Assembly: GCA_002281535.1 (NCBI GenBank)
Contig: NCGD01000009.1
Span: forward strand, 1-64,000
DNA from: Sphingomonas sp. 28-63-12
GTDB taxonomy: Bacteria > Pseudomonadota > Alphaproteobacteria > Sphingomonadales > Sphingomonadaceae
Direction of reading: 5' to 3'
Length of the DNA stretch: 64,000 nt
The translations under genes and the position numbers were made by a program. A model generated the notes under the pieces. The model worked only from the letters and a program-made list of their open reading frames with translations, was not told where the DNA came from and did no database searches. Positions 40,204-49,095 of the stretch are shown here, piece by piece; within the stretch, counting starts at the first letter, position 1, and each line of letters opens with the position of its first letter.

Positions 40204-40884
40204 GTGGCCCAGCCGCTCATGCCGCACGCAACCGCCTCCTGGCTGGTTGACAATACTGCGCTCAGCTTTGAGCAGATCGCCGAATTTTGCGGCCTGCATA
40301 TCCTGGAGATCCAGGCGATCGCCGACGATACCGCGGCAACCAAGCTGACCGGGCGCGATCCGTTGCGTGCCCATGAGCTGACGCAGGAAGAAATCGACAA
40401 GGGGCAGGCCGATCCCAATTATTCGCTCAAGATACTGAAGGGCCCCGATCAGGTCCGCCGCACCAAGGGGCCGCGATATACGCCGGTTTCCAAGCGGCAG
40501 GACAAGCCCGACGGTATCGCCTGGATTATCCGCAATCACCCGGAAATCTCTGACGGCGCGATCGGTAACCTGATTGGTACCACCCGCACCACGATCGCGG
40601 CGATCCGGGACCGGAGTCATTGGAACATCGCCAACATCACGCCGAAGGACCCCGTCACGCTGGGGCTGTGCTCGCAGCGCGAACTCGACGCGATCGTGGC
40701 CAAAGCCGCCAAGGCCGCAGGCATCGAAGCGCCGGTCGACAATCGCCTAGAGGGCGATCGCGCCGCGCTGATCACCGAATTGCGCGCCCAGCGCGAACAG
40801 GCCGCACGCGATGCGGAAAATGCCGGCATGGAAGAAACCGAGCTGGAAGCACGCGGGTTCGAGGATCCGTTCAAGCGGCGTTGA
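40204..40884 (+). CDS. trcR: DUF1013 family cell-cycle regulator TrcR
   Basis: A 226-aa protein from GTG 40204 behind GAGGAG. The family pattern is complete: LMPHATASWLVDNTALSFEQIAEFCGLH, DPLRAHELTQEEID, AWIIRNHPEISDGAIGNLIGTT and HWNIANITPKDPVTLGLCSQ. TrcR proteins bind DNA and adjust transcription through helix-turn-helix-like regions. The MBL gene follows two bases after the stop. Confidence 0.93.
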   Translation: MAQPLMPHATASWLVDNTALSFEQIAEFCGLHILEIQAIADDTAATKLTGRDPLRAHELTQEEIDKGQADPNYSLKILKGPDQVRRTKGPRYTPVSKRQDKPDGIAWIIRNHPEISDGAIGNLIGTTRTTIAAIRDRSHWNIANITPKDPVTLGLCSQRELDAIVAKAAKAAGIEAPVDNRLEGDRAALITELRAQREQAARDAENAGMEETELEARGFEDPFKRR

Positions 40885-40885
40885 G

Positions 40886-41995
40886 GTGACCCGCCTCTCA
40901 CCCGATGCAGCGCTGGTCGCCGATGAAAGCTTTGTGCCGACCAGCCATAAGGGCCTGACCTACCCGTTCGGGCATGTCGGCCCCGAGCCGCACCAGGTGA
41001 TGACCGTGGCGTCGGGACTCCGCTGGGTGCGGTTGACCGTGCCGGGGCCGCTCAAGCACATTAATTGCTGGCTGATCGACGACACAGACGATCGCGGTCC
41101 GGGTGTCGCCCTCGTCGATACGGGGATGAATCTGCCCGATGCGCGGGCGGCATGGAAGGCAGTCAGCACCGGGCCGTTGGCGGGGGTGCGGATCACCAAG
41201 GTGATCGGGACCCATTTTCACCCCGACCATATCGGGCTGGCGGGCTGGATGTGCGATCATCACGATGCACCCCTGATCATGACGCGCGGCGAATGGCTGA
41301 CCGCGCGGATGCTGGCGGCCGATGCGCGCGATGCGGTGCCTGATGCTATGATCGCTTTCTGGCGCGCGGCGGGCTGGAATGACGAACAGATCGCGCGTGG
41401 CAATGGCCGCGGCTGGAGCGGGTTTCGCCGGATCATTACGCCATTGCCGCTTGGCTATCGACGGATCGCTGATGGCGAGACGCTGATGATCGGCCGCCGA
41501 CCATGGCGCATCGTGACGGGATCGGGCCACAGTCCGGAACATGCGTGCCTGCTTGATGAAGAACGCGGGATACTGATTTCGGGCGATCAGGTGCTGCCCC
41601 GGATCAGCTCCAACGTCTCGCTCGGCGTGACCGAACCTGAAGCCGACCCGCTCGGCGAATGGCTCGATTCGATCGCCAAGCTGAAGAAATTACCGCACGA
41701 TCTCATCGTGCTGCCGGGGCATGGCGATGTATTTTCCGGCCTTCATGTCCGGCTCGACGCACTTGATCGCGAACATCGCGACCGGCTCGACGAGTTGGCG
41801 ATATTCATCGCCGAGGCACCCCGCCGTGCGGTCGATTGTTTCGGGCGGCTGTTCCGGCGCGCCATCGGCCCCGAGGTGCTAGGCATGGCGACCGGCGAGG
41901 CGCTGGCCCATCTTCGGCGGCTCGAGATCGACGGGCGGGCGGCGAAGGATGTGATCGATGGCGTCTGGTGGTATCGCGCCCCGCACAAGTCTTGA
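40886..41995 (+). CDS. Metallo-beta-lactamase fold hydrolase
   Basis: A 369-aa MBL protein starting at GTG 40886. The zinc motif is IGTHFHPDHIGLAGW, with later ligands GSGHSPEHACL, ISGDQVLP and VLPGHGDVF. The C-terminal helical part (after about 290) includes a winged-helix-like stretch. Substrate is unknown; similar alphaproteobacterial proteins are annotated only as MBL-fold hydrolases. Confidence 0.93.
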   Translation: MTRLSPDAALVADESFVPTSHKGLTYPFGHVGPEPHQVMTVASGLRWVRLTVPGPLKHINCWLIDDTDDRGPGVALVDTGMNLPDARAAWKAVSTGPLAGVRITKVIGTHFHPDHIGLAGWMCDHHDAPLIMTRGEWLTARMLAADARDAVPDAMIAFWRAAGWNDEQIARGNGRGWSGFRRIITPLPLGYRRIADGETLMIGRRPWRIVTGSGHSPEHACLLDEERGILISGDQVLPRISSNVSLGVTEPEADPLGEWLDSIAKLKKLPHDLIVLPGHGDVFSGLHVRLDALDREHRDRLDELAIFIAEAPRRAVDCFGRLFRRAIGPEVLGMATGEALAHLRRLEIDGRAAKDVIDGVWWYRAPHKS

Positions 41996-42046
41996 CGCCA
42001 ACGCGCCGATCTGTTCTTTTTATGTTCCACAAAAGGGAGAGTCGCC

Positions 42047-42676
42047 ATGGCTGGTACGTTGACCTTCTATACCAACCCGATGTCGCGTGGGCAGATTGCG
42101 CGCTGGGCGATCGAGGAAAGCGGCGCGCCTTACGAAACAGTGCTGCTCGATTACGCCTCGACGATGAAGCAAGAGCCCTATCTGTCGATCAACCCGATGG
42201 GGAAGGTACCGGCGATTGTGCATGACGGCCATGTCGTCACCGAATGCGCGGCGATCTGTGCGTATCTCGCCGATGTCTTTCCCGATGCCGGGCTGGCGCC
42301 GTTGCCCGGCGAGCGTGCCGATTATTATCGCTGGCTGTTCTTCGGGGCGGGACCGCTCGAACAGGCGATCACCAACCGGTCGATGGGCTTCGCACCGACC
42401 GACCAGCAGGGCCGGATGGCTGGTTATGGGAATTACGACCTCGCCGTCGACGTGCTGGAGAAGGCGGTTTCGACGCATCCCTATATCGCCGGGGAGCGGT
42501 TTACAGCAGCCGATGTTTATATCGGATCGCAGGTCGGTTGGGGGCTTGCCTTCGGCACGCTGCCTAAGCGGGTGGCGTTTGAGGATTATCTTGGCCGGCT
42601 GACGTCGCGTGAGGCCTATATCCGCGCCAAGGCAATCGACGCTGCACTGATCGCCGAGGCGCAGGCCCCGGCCTGA
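42047..42676 (+). CDS. Glutathione S-transferase family protein
   Basis: A 209-aa GST with SPMSRGQIARWAIEESGAPYE-type N-domain (here NPMSRGQIARWAIEE), INPMGKVPAIV and HPYIAGERFTAADVYIGS. The catalytic Ser lies at MSRG. Distinct from the GST at 37444. GGGAGAGTCGCC precedes the ATG. Confidence 0.94.
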   Translation: MAGTLTFYTNPMSRGQIARWAIEESGAPYETVLLDYASTMKQEPYLSINPMGKVPAIVHDGHVVTECAAICAYLADVFPDAGLAPLPGERADYYRWLFFGAGPLEQAITNRSMGFAPTDQQGRMAGYGNYDLAVDVLEKAVSTHPYIAGERFTAADVYIGSQVGWGLAFGTLPKRVAFEDYLGRLTSREAYIRAKAIDAALIAEAQAPA

Positions 42677-42724
42677 GGATATTCGGAGCGGCTCAGGCCG
42701 GTTCTGCTGAACGTGATTTACACT

Positions 42725-42928
42725 CTAGCGCGAGACGCCTTGGCGTCGCGCCGGTAAGGCCGCCATCACCTTGGCGCGCCATTCCGGCGTGCCGCTGGTC
42801 CAGCCGCCAATCTCGTGCAGGCTGCGGGCACATCCAGTGCAGAGCCGGGTTTTGGGATCAATTTGGCAGATATTGATGCACGGGCTGTCGATGATCTTGA
42901 CCGGTACAATCTCGACGATGCCCGCCAT
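42725..42928 (-). CDS. DUF1289 family small cysteine-rich protein
   Basis: A 67-aa protein with the DUF1289 pattern: SPCINICQIDPKTRLCTGCAR then EIGGW. Four cysteines could bind a metal. Function is unknown. It is eight bases past the helicase stop on the same strand, so the two may be co-transcribed. Confidence 0.88.
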   Translation of the reverse strand: MAGIVEIVPVKIIDSPCINICQIDPKTRLCTGCARSLHEIGGWTSGTPEWRAKVMAALPARRQGVSR

Positions 42929-42936
42929 CGTGCTGC

Positions 42937-44370
42937 TTAGCCGATCTTGGCGCGCAGGAAATCAGGCAGCGGGCCATTCCAGCCGCCATCATCATCGCCG
43001 TCATCAGCCAGCGCCGGCCGGGCAGGGGCAGGCCGTGGCGCCGCCGGTGCAGGCGCGGCGGCGGTAGCCGGCGTCGGCGAGACGGCTGCCTGTGGCGGCC
43101 GCTTGGCGCGCGGCGCGCGGGGCGCGCGCTCGGCCGTCCTTTCGACGTCGATCGCCGGTATGTCGGCTGGCGGCGCGCGTTCTGCCTTTGCCGCCGGCTT
43201 GCGTGCCGTCCGGCGTGGCGCAGGCGCTTCATCGTCTGCGGCTTTTTCGGCTGCCGGCGCGCCGCCGAAGCGGTCAATCTTCTGGCCGGTCAGTTTTTCG
43301 ATATTGGCAATATTTTCAGCATCGTCGGGCGTCACGAAGGTGAAGGCGACGCCGGTCGCGCCGGCGCGACCGGTACGACCGATGCGGTGGACATAATCGT
43401 CCGGATGCCAGGGCGCGTCATAGTTGAACACATGGCTGACGCCCTTGATGTCTAGCCCGCGTGCGGCGACATCGGAAGCGACGAGGATATTGACGTCGCC
43501 TGCCTTGAAGCGATCGAGTTCGGCAATCCGCTGTGATTGCTCCATGTCGCCATGGATTTCGCTCGATCGATAGCGATCGCGCTGCAGCGTCTTGTTGAGT
43601 TCGCGCACCGTTGTCTTGCGGTTGCAAAAGATGATCGCGGTCTTGACGTCGTCAGCGGCGAGCAGCTCGCGCAACCGTTCCTTCTTCTTGGCGGCCGCCA
43701 CCGGCACGACCCATTGCTTGATATTGACGTTGGCGGTGGCCGGGCGTGCCACTTCGATCATCTTGGGATTGTCGAGAAACTTGTCGGCGAGCCGCTTGAT
43801 CGGCGCGGGCATGGTGGCCGAGAACAACAAGGTCTGGCGCTGCTTGGGCAGCTTGGTGCAAATTTCCTCGATATCGGGAATGAAGCCCATGTCGAGCATC
43901 CGGTCCGCTTCGTCGATCACCAGCAGCGAACAGCCGTTGAGCATGATCTTGCCGCGGCCAAACAAATCCATCAGCCGCCCGGGTGTGGCAATGAGCACGT
44001 CGACGCCCTTTTCGAGCGCGGCCAGCTGGTCGGTCATCGAGACGCCGCCGATCAGCAGCGCCATCGAAAGTTTGTGATATTTCCCATATTTCTCGAAATT
44101 CTCGGCGACCTGTGCGGCCAGTTCGCGCGTCGGCTCTAGGATCAGCGAGCGCGGCATGCGTGCACGGCTGCGGCCCTGCGCCAGGATATCGATCATCGGC
44201 AGCACGAAGGACGCGGTTTTGCCGGTGCCGGTCTGCGCCACGCCGATCATGTCGCGCATCATCAGGATGGAGGGGATAGCGCTCGCCTGGATGGGGGTGG
44301 GCACGGTGTAGCCCGAATCCTCGATTGCGCGAAGAAGTTCGTCAGATAGGCCGAGATCGGCAAAGGTCAT
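42937..44370 (-). CDS. rhlE: DEAD-box RNA helicase (RhlE-like)
   Basis: A 477-aa ATP-dependent RNA helicase from ATG 44370. Motifs in order: Q motif PTPIQASAIP, I AQTGTGKTASF, Ia PTRELA, GG-type TPGRLMD, II VIDEADRMLDMGF, III SAT, and VI HRIGRTGRAG. The last 130 residues are Ala/Pro/Arg-rich and probably disordered, usual for RNA-binding tails. The gene symbol is by subfamily resemblance. Confidence 0.94.
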   Translation of the reverse strand: MTFADLGLSDELLRAIEDSGYTVPTPIQASAIPSILMMRDMIGVAQTGTGKTASFVLPMIDILAQGRSRARMPRSLILEPTRELAAQVAENFEKYGKYHKLSMALLIGGVSMTDQLAALEKGVDVLIATPGRLMDLFGRGKIMLNGCSLLVIDEADRMLDMGFIPDIEEICTKLPKQRQTLLFSATMPAPIKRLADKFLDNPKMIEVARPATANVNIKQWVVPVAAAKKKERLRELLAADDVKTAIIFCNRKTTVRELNKTLQRDRYRSSEIHGDMEQSQRIAELDRFKAGDVNILVASDVAARGLDIKGVSHVFNYDAPWHPDDYVHRIGRTGRAGATGVAFTFVTPDDAENIANIEKLTGQKIDRFGGAPAAEKAADDEAPAPRRTARKPAAKAERAPPADIPAIDVERTAERAPRAPRAKRPPQAAVSPTPATAAAPAPAAPRPAPARPALADDGDDDGGWNGPLPDFLRAKIG

Positions 44371-44483
44371 GCTGTGTCCGGAAAAAGGGCGCGCCAGAGC
44401 GGGCCTGAAAGTTGCAGAAGCGGTTGCGGATTCCACCCCGAATGTCAAGATTTGCCTTGGCGAATGGCGGGACCAGGCGGTGT

Positions 44484-44945
44484 TCAGTGCTTGCGCCGCA
44501 GTTCCTTGAACGCCTCGATCCGGCAGGAATCGCCGGAACGCGACCGGATCGCGTCACGTTTGGCGCAAATTAAGCCGTCGGCAGTGCGGCGAATATACAA
44601 GCCTGCATAAAAATCGATCGCCGGGCAGTCATCGTCAAAACGCGCCCGCAGCCGTCGCCCGTCGGCGACAATCAGATCGACACTTTCGGCTCGGCTGACG
44701 GACACCCCGGCAATCGAACTGATCGGCACGCATTTTTCGGCTTTATGTTCTTTCCAGTTGGCGGGCGACGATTGGGATAAATCCTGCGCCTGCGGCGGTT
44801 CGGGCAGCTTGGGCACGCGGATCACGATGCGCTGGCGATAGGTCATGACTCCATATTGCACTTTCTGCCCGACCGGGCCCTGTTTGTCGGGCAGCGGCGC
44901 AACCAGCAGCAGGATCAGGGCAGGGGCGAGCGAAATGTTCATCAT
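44484..44945 (-). CDS. Secreted hypothetical protein
   Basis: A 153-aa protein with a short N-terminal hydrophobic segment (LAPALILLLVAP) and three or more cysteines in the mature part (KCVPISSIAGV, DDCPAIDFYAGLYI, DGLICAKRDAI, DSCRIEAF). No family recognised. The frame runs further upstream across the neighbouring FAD gene, but that portion is a shadow. The start is ATG 44945 with GCGGA nearby, next to ATG 44942. Confidence 0.7.
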   Translation of the reverse strand: MMNISLAPALILLLVAPLPDKQGPVGQKVQYGVMTYRQRIVIRVPKLPEPPQAQDLSQSSPANWKEHKAEKCVPISSIAGVSVSRAESVDLIVADGRRLRARFDDDCPAIDFYAGLYIRRTADGLICAKRDAIRSRSGDSCRIEAFKELRRKH

Positions 44946-45083
44946 GGGCAATTCCGCTGTTAACCGCGATGGTTGAACAGTCGATGAATTGACCGGAAGA
45001 TTGTCCGGCCACGCCGCGCAGTGATGGGAGTTTTCGCCGGCGAAGTGGACGCCGACCGGGAGCGTGCTAAAGGTTGTCGCACG

Positions 45084-46532
45084 ATGAACCCGGCCCAATC
45101 TTCCCTGATCGACATGCTGTGCCACCGCCTTGGTCCCAAGGCGGTGATCACTGATGCGCATGATATTGCGCCGTGGCTGGTCGATTGGCGGGGTCGCTAT
45201 CATGGCCGGGCCGCGGCGATTTTGGCACCTGCCACAACGGCTGAGGTGGCGATCATCGTCGCGGCGGCGGCGGCGGCGGGCGTGCCGCTGGTGCCACAGG
45301 GCGGCAATACATCGATGGTCGGGGGCGCTACCCCGCCGGCCGATGGATCGGCGCTGATCCTGTCGCTGCGGCGGATGAACCGAATCCGCCAGATCGATGC
45401 TGCGGCCAACCTGGCGATCGCCGAAGCCGGCGTTATTCTGGCGGACTTGCACAATGCGGTTCATGTCGAGCAACGCCGCTTCCCGCTGACGCTGGGCGCG
45501 CGTGGCAGCGCGACGATCGGCGGCCTCACCTCGACCAATGCCGGGGGCACCCAGGTGCTGCGATTCGGCACAATGCGCGCGCTGGTGGCAGGCGTTGAGG
45601 CGGTATTGCCCGATGGCGCGGTCCACGATGGGCTGACCGCGCTGAAGAAGGACAATCGCGGCTATGACCTCAACCAGCTGATGATCGGCGCCGAGGGTAC
45701 TCTGGGGGTGGTGACCGCGGTGACGCTGCGGTTGGTGGCGGATGTCAGCGCGCGGGCTGTGGGCTGGGCTGGCCTTGCCAATCCCGATGATGCGCTGGCG
45801 CTGTTGCGGGGCATGGAAGCAGTGACCGGCGCGGTCGAGAGCTTTGAGATCGTGCCCGATCATTCGCTGCAATTGGTGCTGCGCCATATCCCCGGCACGC
45901 GCGCGCCGATCGAGGGGCGATATCCCTGGCATGTGCTGATCGAAGCCGTGACGACGTCGCCCGATGGCGAGGCGCCGGCTGATCTGCTCGAACGCTTGCT
46001 GACCACGGCGATTGCCGAGGATATCGTTGGTGATGCGGTGATCGCCGCCAGCGAGGCCCAGGCCGAGGCGTTCTGGCGGCTGCGCGATTCGATTTCGGCG
46101 GCGGAGCGCGCGAGCGGACCGGCGATGCAGCATGACATTTCGGTGCCGGTTGGCGTGATGCCGCGATTCATGGTCGCGGCGGCGCGAGCGGTTGAGGCGC
46201 GGTTCCCGGGCACCAGCGCCGGTGCCTTTGGTCATCTGGGCGACGGCAATGTTCATTTTCACGTCCGCGCGCCCGACGGCGTCGATCCGGAAAGCTGGTA
46301 TGCCGGGGAGGCGCTGCGGATAACGCCCTTCGTCAATGATCTGGTCGTCGCCGCCGGCGGGTCGATTTCTGCCGAGCACGGAATCGGCCAGATGAAGCTG
46401 CATGAGCTGGAAAGACTGTCGTCGCCGAGCCGGCTGTCGATGCTCCGCGCGATCAAACTGGCGCTCGATCCGGGACAGATCATGAATCCGGGCAAGCTGG
46501 TAGCGCTTGCGCCAGCGCCCCGGGCACCATAG
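45084..46532 (+). CDS. FAD-linked oxidoreductase, D-2-hydroxy acid dehydrogenase type
   Basis: A 482-aa flavoprotein of the GlcD/D2HGDH family. FAD site: VPLVPQGGNTSMVGGATP and LGARGSATIGGLTSTNAGG; the catalytic-domain block FGHLGDGNVHFHV supplies metal-binding His residues, with EHGIGQMKLHEL and the ending DPGQIMNPGKL. It would oxidise D-lactate, D-2-hydroxyglutarate or a similar acid. ATG 45084 has an AAAGG-like site. Confidence 0.93.
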   Translation: MNPAQSSLIDMLCHRLGPKAVITDAHDIAPWLVDWRGRYHGRAAAILAPATTAEVAIIVAAAAAAGVPLVPQGGNTSMVGGATPPADGSALILSLRRMNRIRQIDAAANLAIAEAGVILADLHNAVHVEQRRFPLTLGARGSATIGGLTSTNAGGTQVLRFGTMRALVAGVEAVLPDGAVHDGLTALKKDNRGYDLNQLMIGAEGTLGVVTAVTLRLVADVSARAVGWAGLANPDDALALLRGMEAVTGAVESFEIVPDHSLQLVLRHIPGTRAPIEGRYPWHVLIEAVTTSPDGEAPADLLERLLTTAIAEDIVGDAVIAASEAQAEAFWRLRDSISAAERASGPAMQHDISVPVGVMPRFMVAAARAVEARFPGTSAGAFGHLGDGNVHFHVRAPDGVDPESWYAGEALRITPFVNDLVVAAGGSISAEHGIGQMKLHELERLSSPSRLSMLRAIKLALDPGQIMNPGKLVALAPAPRAP

Positions 46533-46585
46533 AGGCGGCGCCAACTCGCCATTCGGCTTGGACCTATTTTGCCTCGGAGATGATA

Positions 46586-47356
46586 ATGGCCAGCGCGCCC
46601 CAGGGACTTCCGCTCTTTTACAATGGGCTCGAACCGCTTTCGAGCCAAGCCCATGCCGATTTCCGGATTCGTCCGGCCACATCAGCGCCGTTCCTTGCCA
46701 CCCAGCATGCGATTCCGGTGACCGTTGATGAGTTCGCGCTGGCGCAGCGCTTCATGCCGATCGTGTTTTCGATTGGCCCCGATGCCATTCCGATCGCGCT
46801 GATGGGCCTCAACGAGGGCGTCAACGTGTTCGTCGACGCGGAAGGCCATATCAGCCTGCCGAGCTTCTATGTTCCCGCCTATATCCGCCGCTATCCGTTC
46901 ATGCTGGCCAAGCTGACCCCGAATGCCGAGGAATTGTCGCTGTGCTTCGACCCGACGACCGATACCATCGGCAAGTTCGAGGATGGCGAGCCGCTGTTCG
47001 TTGACGGGCAGCCGAGCGAGACCACCAAGAATATCCTGTCGTTCAACGAAATGTTCGAGCAGGCTGGCGCGCGCACGGCGGCATTTATGCGCGATCTGGT
47101 CGAGGCCGATCTGCTGATGGACGGTGAAGTCAGCATCCAGACTGAAGGCGTCGAACAGCCTTATGTCTATCGCGGCTTCCAGATGGTGAACGAAGAAAAG
47201 CTGATGGACCTGCGCGGCGATCAGATGCGCAAGATGGCTAAATCGGGCATGCTGCCCTTGCTCTATGCGCACCTTTTCTCGCTGTCGCAAATGCGCGAAC
47301 TTTTCCAGATGCAGGTCGATCAGGGCAAGTCGCCCCCGCCGGCGCTGCCACTCTAA
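46586..47356 (+). CDS. sapC: SapC family protein
   Basis: A 256-aa SapC-type protein: PVTVDEFALAQRFMPIVFSIG, SLPSFYVPAYIRRYPFML, and LCFDPTTDTIGKFEDGEPLF are characteristic. The family is best known from Campylobacter surface layer loci, though alphaproteobacterial copies are uncharacterised. GGAG lies six bases before ATG 46586, while another ATG at 46580 is too close to it. Confidence 0.92.
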   Translation: MASAPQGLPLFYNGLEPLSSQAHADFRIRPATSAPFLATQHAIPVTVDEFALAQRFMPIVFSIGPDAIPIALMGLNEGVNVFVDAEGHISLPSFYVPAYIRRYPFMLAKLTPNAEELSLCFDPTTDTIGKFEDGEPLFVDGQPSETTKNILSFNEMFEQAGARTAAFMRDLVEADLLMDGEVSIQTEGVEQPYVYRGFQMVNEEKLMDLRGDQMRKMAKSGMLPLLYAHLFSLSQMRELFQMQVDQGKSPPPALPL

Positions 47357-47398
47357 ATCGGCCAGAGAACGGGTTTTCGGCAAAAACGGAATTGGTGC

Positions 47399-47427
47399 TT
47401 GTAGCGCCGGAAACCCCTTCCTATATT
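47399..47427 (+). promoter_or_regulatory. Candidate promoter for the sRNA downstream of sapC
   Basis: TTGTAG (47399-47404) and TATATT (47422-47427) are spaced by 17 bases. Transcription would begin near 47434. Confidence 0.5.
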
Positions 47428-47433
47428 GGTCTT

Positions 47434-47541
47434 GCGCGGCCTTGTGTTCCCCCCCTTTCACCGGGTTGCGCCGCCCATCTTCGGATGGGCACTCCCTGAA
47501 CCTTGGCCACCTCGCGCACCTGTTGCGCGGGGTGGTTTTTT
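47434..47541 (+). ncRNA. Candidate small RNA with terminator, downstream of sapC
   Basis: The 47357-47557 gap has no gene but has a promoter, a C-rich stretch (about 47448-47463), a UUCG-capped hairpin GCCCATC-TTCG-GATGGGC (47473-47490), and a strong terminator (CCACCTCGCGCA with TGCGCGGGGTGG, 47507-47534, then TTTTTT). The C-rich loop could pair with ribosome-binding sites, as in some alphaproteobacterial sRNAs. It could alternatively be the 3' end of the sapC transcript. Confidence 0.5.
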
Positions 47542-47557
47542 ATTGGGAGCCTTCCGC

Positions 47558-48415
47558 CTATTCGGCCGCGATCGCGCTGGTGCTGGCAAACGCCTCGTCG
47601 GTTATCGCCGCAACCATCCGGCGGAGCAGCGTCGCGGTGGCCGCAAAGCCAGGCCCGGGCGATTCAAGCACGTCATCAAGATAGAGTGTGCGATCAAATT
47701 CGATCTGTACGGCATGGATTCCAGCGCCGGGCTGGGCGTGGCGATCGAGAATGTGCCCGCCCGAATAGGGCGAGTTCAGCGCATGGGCGATTCCCGCTGC
47801 CTCGGCCTCAGCCTCCAGCCGGGCGACGAATCGGGTCCCGGCCGATTTGCCGAAGCGATCGCCGAACACCAGCTGGGCGGCCTCACCCGGCAGGCCAATC
47901 GGCGGCATCGAATGGATATCGAGCAGCACGGCCACGCCGAATCTGGCCTGGGCAGCGGCAAGCAGCTCGGCCAGCATGGCATGATAAGGCCGATGATCGG
48001 CCACGATCCGGGCGGTGACCTCGGCATCGCTCAACCTTTTGCGCCAGATGTCGCCGGTGGTGGCCAGCCGGCGCGGGATCAGCCCCAGGCCGCTGCGCAA
48101 TTTGGCTGACATTGCCGGCTGGCGTGCGGGATCGGCGCCATCGTCCAGCTTGGGGTCGCGCTCATATTCGGCACGGTTAAGATCGATCCAGGCGCGCGCT
48201 GGGCGCTGGATCAGCAGCGTCTCGGTGCCGCGCGCCGCCAGCGCGAGCAAGTCGACATGACGGTCCTCCAGTGCCAGCAGCGCGGTCACCGGCACCCGAA
48301 TCGCGGCGAGCAGCGCTGCGGGATAATCGCGCCCGGCATGCGGCACCGACAGGATCACCGGACTTTGCGGTATCCGGGCGCCGTAACGATCCGTGGAGTG
48401 GGCAGGGGCCGACAT
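47558..48415 (-). CDS. N-formylglutamate amidohydrolase
   Basis: A 285-aa hydrolase from ATG 48415. The family blocks are SVPHAGRDYPAALL, ALEDRHVDLLA, WIDLNRAEYERDP and VLLDIHSMPPIG, with zinc-type His residues. It would release formate from N-formylglutamate in histidine breakdown, or act on related formyl amino acids. The pairing with cpdR nearby is common in alphaproteobacteria. A plus-strand terminator lies 17 bases past its stop. Confidence 0.93.
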   Translation of the reverse strand: MSAPAHSTDRYGARIPQSPVILSVPHAGRDYPAALLAAIRVPVTALLALEDRHVDLLALAARGTETLLIQRPARAWIDLNRAEYERDPKLDDGADPARQPAMSAKLRSGLGLIPRRLATTGDIWRKRLSDAEVTARIVADHRPYHAMLAELLAAAQARFGVAVLLDIHSMPPIGLPGEAAQLVFGDRFGKSAGTRFVARLEAEAEAAGIAHALNSPYSGGHILDRHAQPGAGIHAVQIEFDRTLYLDDVLESPGPGFAATATLLRRMVAAITDEAFASTSAIAAE

Positions 48416-48543
48416 GGGCAGCAGGTCTAGGCGCTGCGCCGGGCGGCGGCAATCGACCGCGTGCATGCGACGCAGGCGATGCTGGAAAATGTTAAGGGCT
48501 TGGCGCATAAGGTGCGGCGGGGAATGACAATGGAAAGCCGGGC

Positions 48544-48921
48544 ATGATCAGGATTTTGCTGGCCGAGGATGATCGCGTGATGCGCGAATATCTGACGCGC
48601 GCACTCGAACGCTCGGGCTATGCGGTGACCGCAGTGGATCGTGGCACGGCGGCGATCCCGCTGCTCGAGACCGAGCCCTTCGATTTGCTGCTGACCGATA
48701 TCGTGATGCCCGAAATGGATGGTATCGAACTGGCGCAAAAAGCTGGTGAAATGTGCCCGGAGCTGCGCGTGATGTTTATCACCGGCTTTGCCGCAGTGAC
48801 GCTGAGAGCGGGAAAAACGATGCCTCAGGCCCGCGTCTTGTCCAAACCTTTCCATCTGCGCGACCTGGTATTGGAGGTCGATCGAATGTTCGAAATGGAA
48901 AAGGCGACGCGCGGCCAGTGA
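48544..48921 (+). CDS. cpdR: Response regulator CpdR
   Basis: A 125-aa single-domain receiver. The phosphorylation site is Asp52 in LLLTDIVMPEMDG; acidic pocket AEDDRVMREYL and Lys in VLSKPFH complete it. CpdR controls ClpXP-dependent degradation during the cell cycle in alphaproteobacteria, receiving phosphate from the CckA-ChpT relay. No output domain. Confidence 0.95.
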   Translation: MIRILLAEDDRVMREYLTRALERSGYAVTAVDRGTAAIPLLETEPFDLLLTDIVMPEMDGIELAQKAGEMCPELRVMFITGFAAVTLRAGKTMPQARVLSKPFHLRDLVLEVDRMFEMEKATRGQ

Positions 48922-48979
48922 GGCCGGGCGAAACGGCGCTTGCACCTGGCGGCTACCCCCGCTAAGGCCGCCCTTCCGT

Positions 48980-49054
48980 GGGCGTGTAGCTCAGTGGTAG
49001 AGCACTGTGTTGACATCGCAGGGGTCGCAAGTTCAATCCTTGCCACGCCCACCA
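48980..49054 (+). tRNA. tRNA-Val (anticodon GAC)
   Basis: Acceptor stem GGGCGTG pairs with CACGCCC; D-arm GCTCAGTGGTAGAGC, anticodon loop TTGACAT (GAC), T-arm with GTTCAATCC, then discriminator A and encoded CCA. It reads GUC (and GUU weakly). Confidence 0.96.
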
Positions 49055-49057
49055 CCG

Positions 49058-49095
49058 AAAACCTCGGGGACCTCTGGTTCCCGGGGTTTTTGTTT
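49058..49095 (+). terminator. Terminator after tRNA-Val
   Basis: AAACCTCGGGGACC and GGTTCCCGGGGTTT form an imperfect stem, followed by TTTTTG. Confidence 0.7.

Noticed and set aside
44946..46682. Long minus-strand frame opposite the FAD-linked oxidoreductase
   Set aside because: Only the last 153 codons (44484-44945) look coding. The rest is the shadow of a clear plus-strand flavoprotein.
47434..47541. Signal recognition particle RNA or 6S RNA
   Set aside because: It lacks the GGAAGGAAGCAGCC-type SRP core, and the predicted fold is not the long open stem of 6S RNA.
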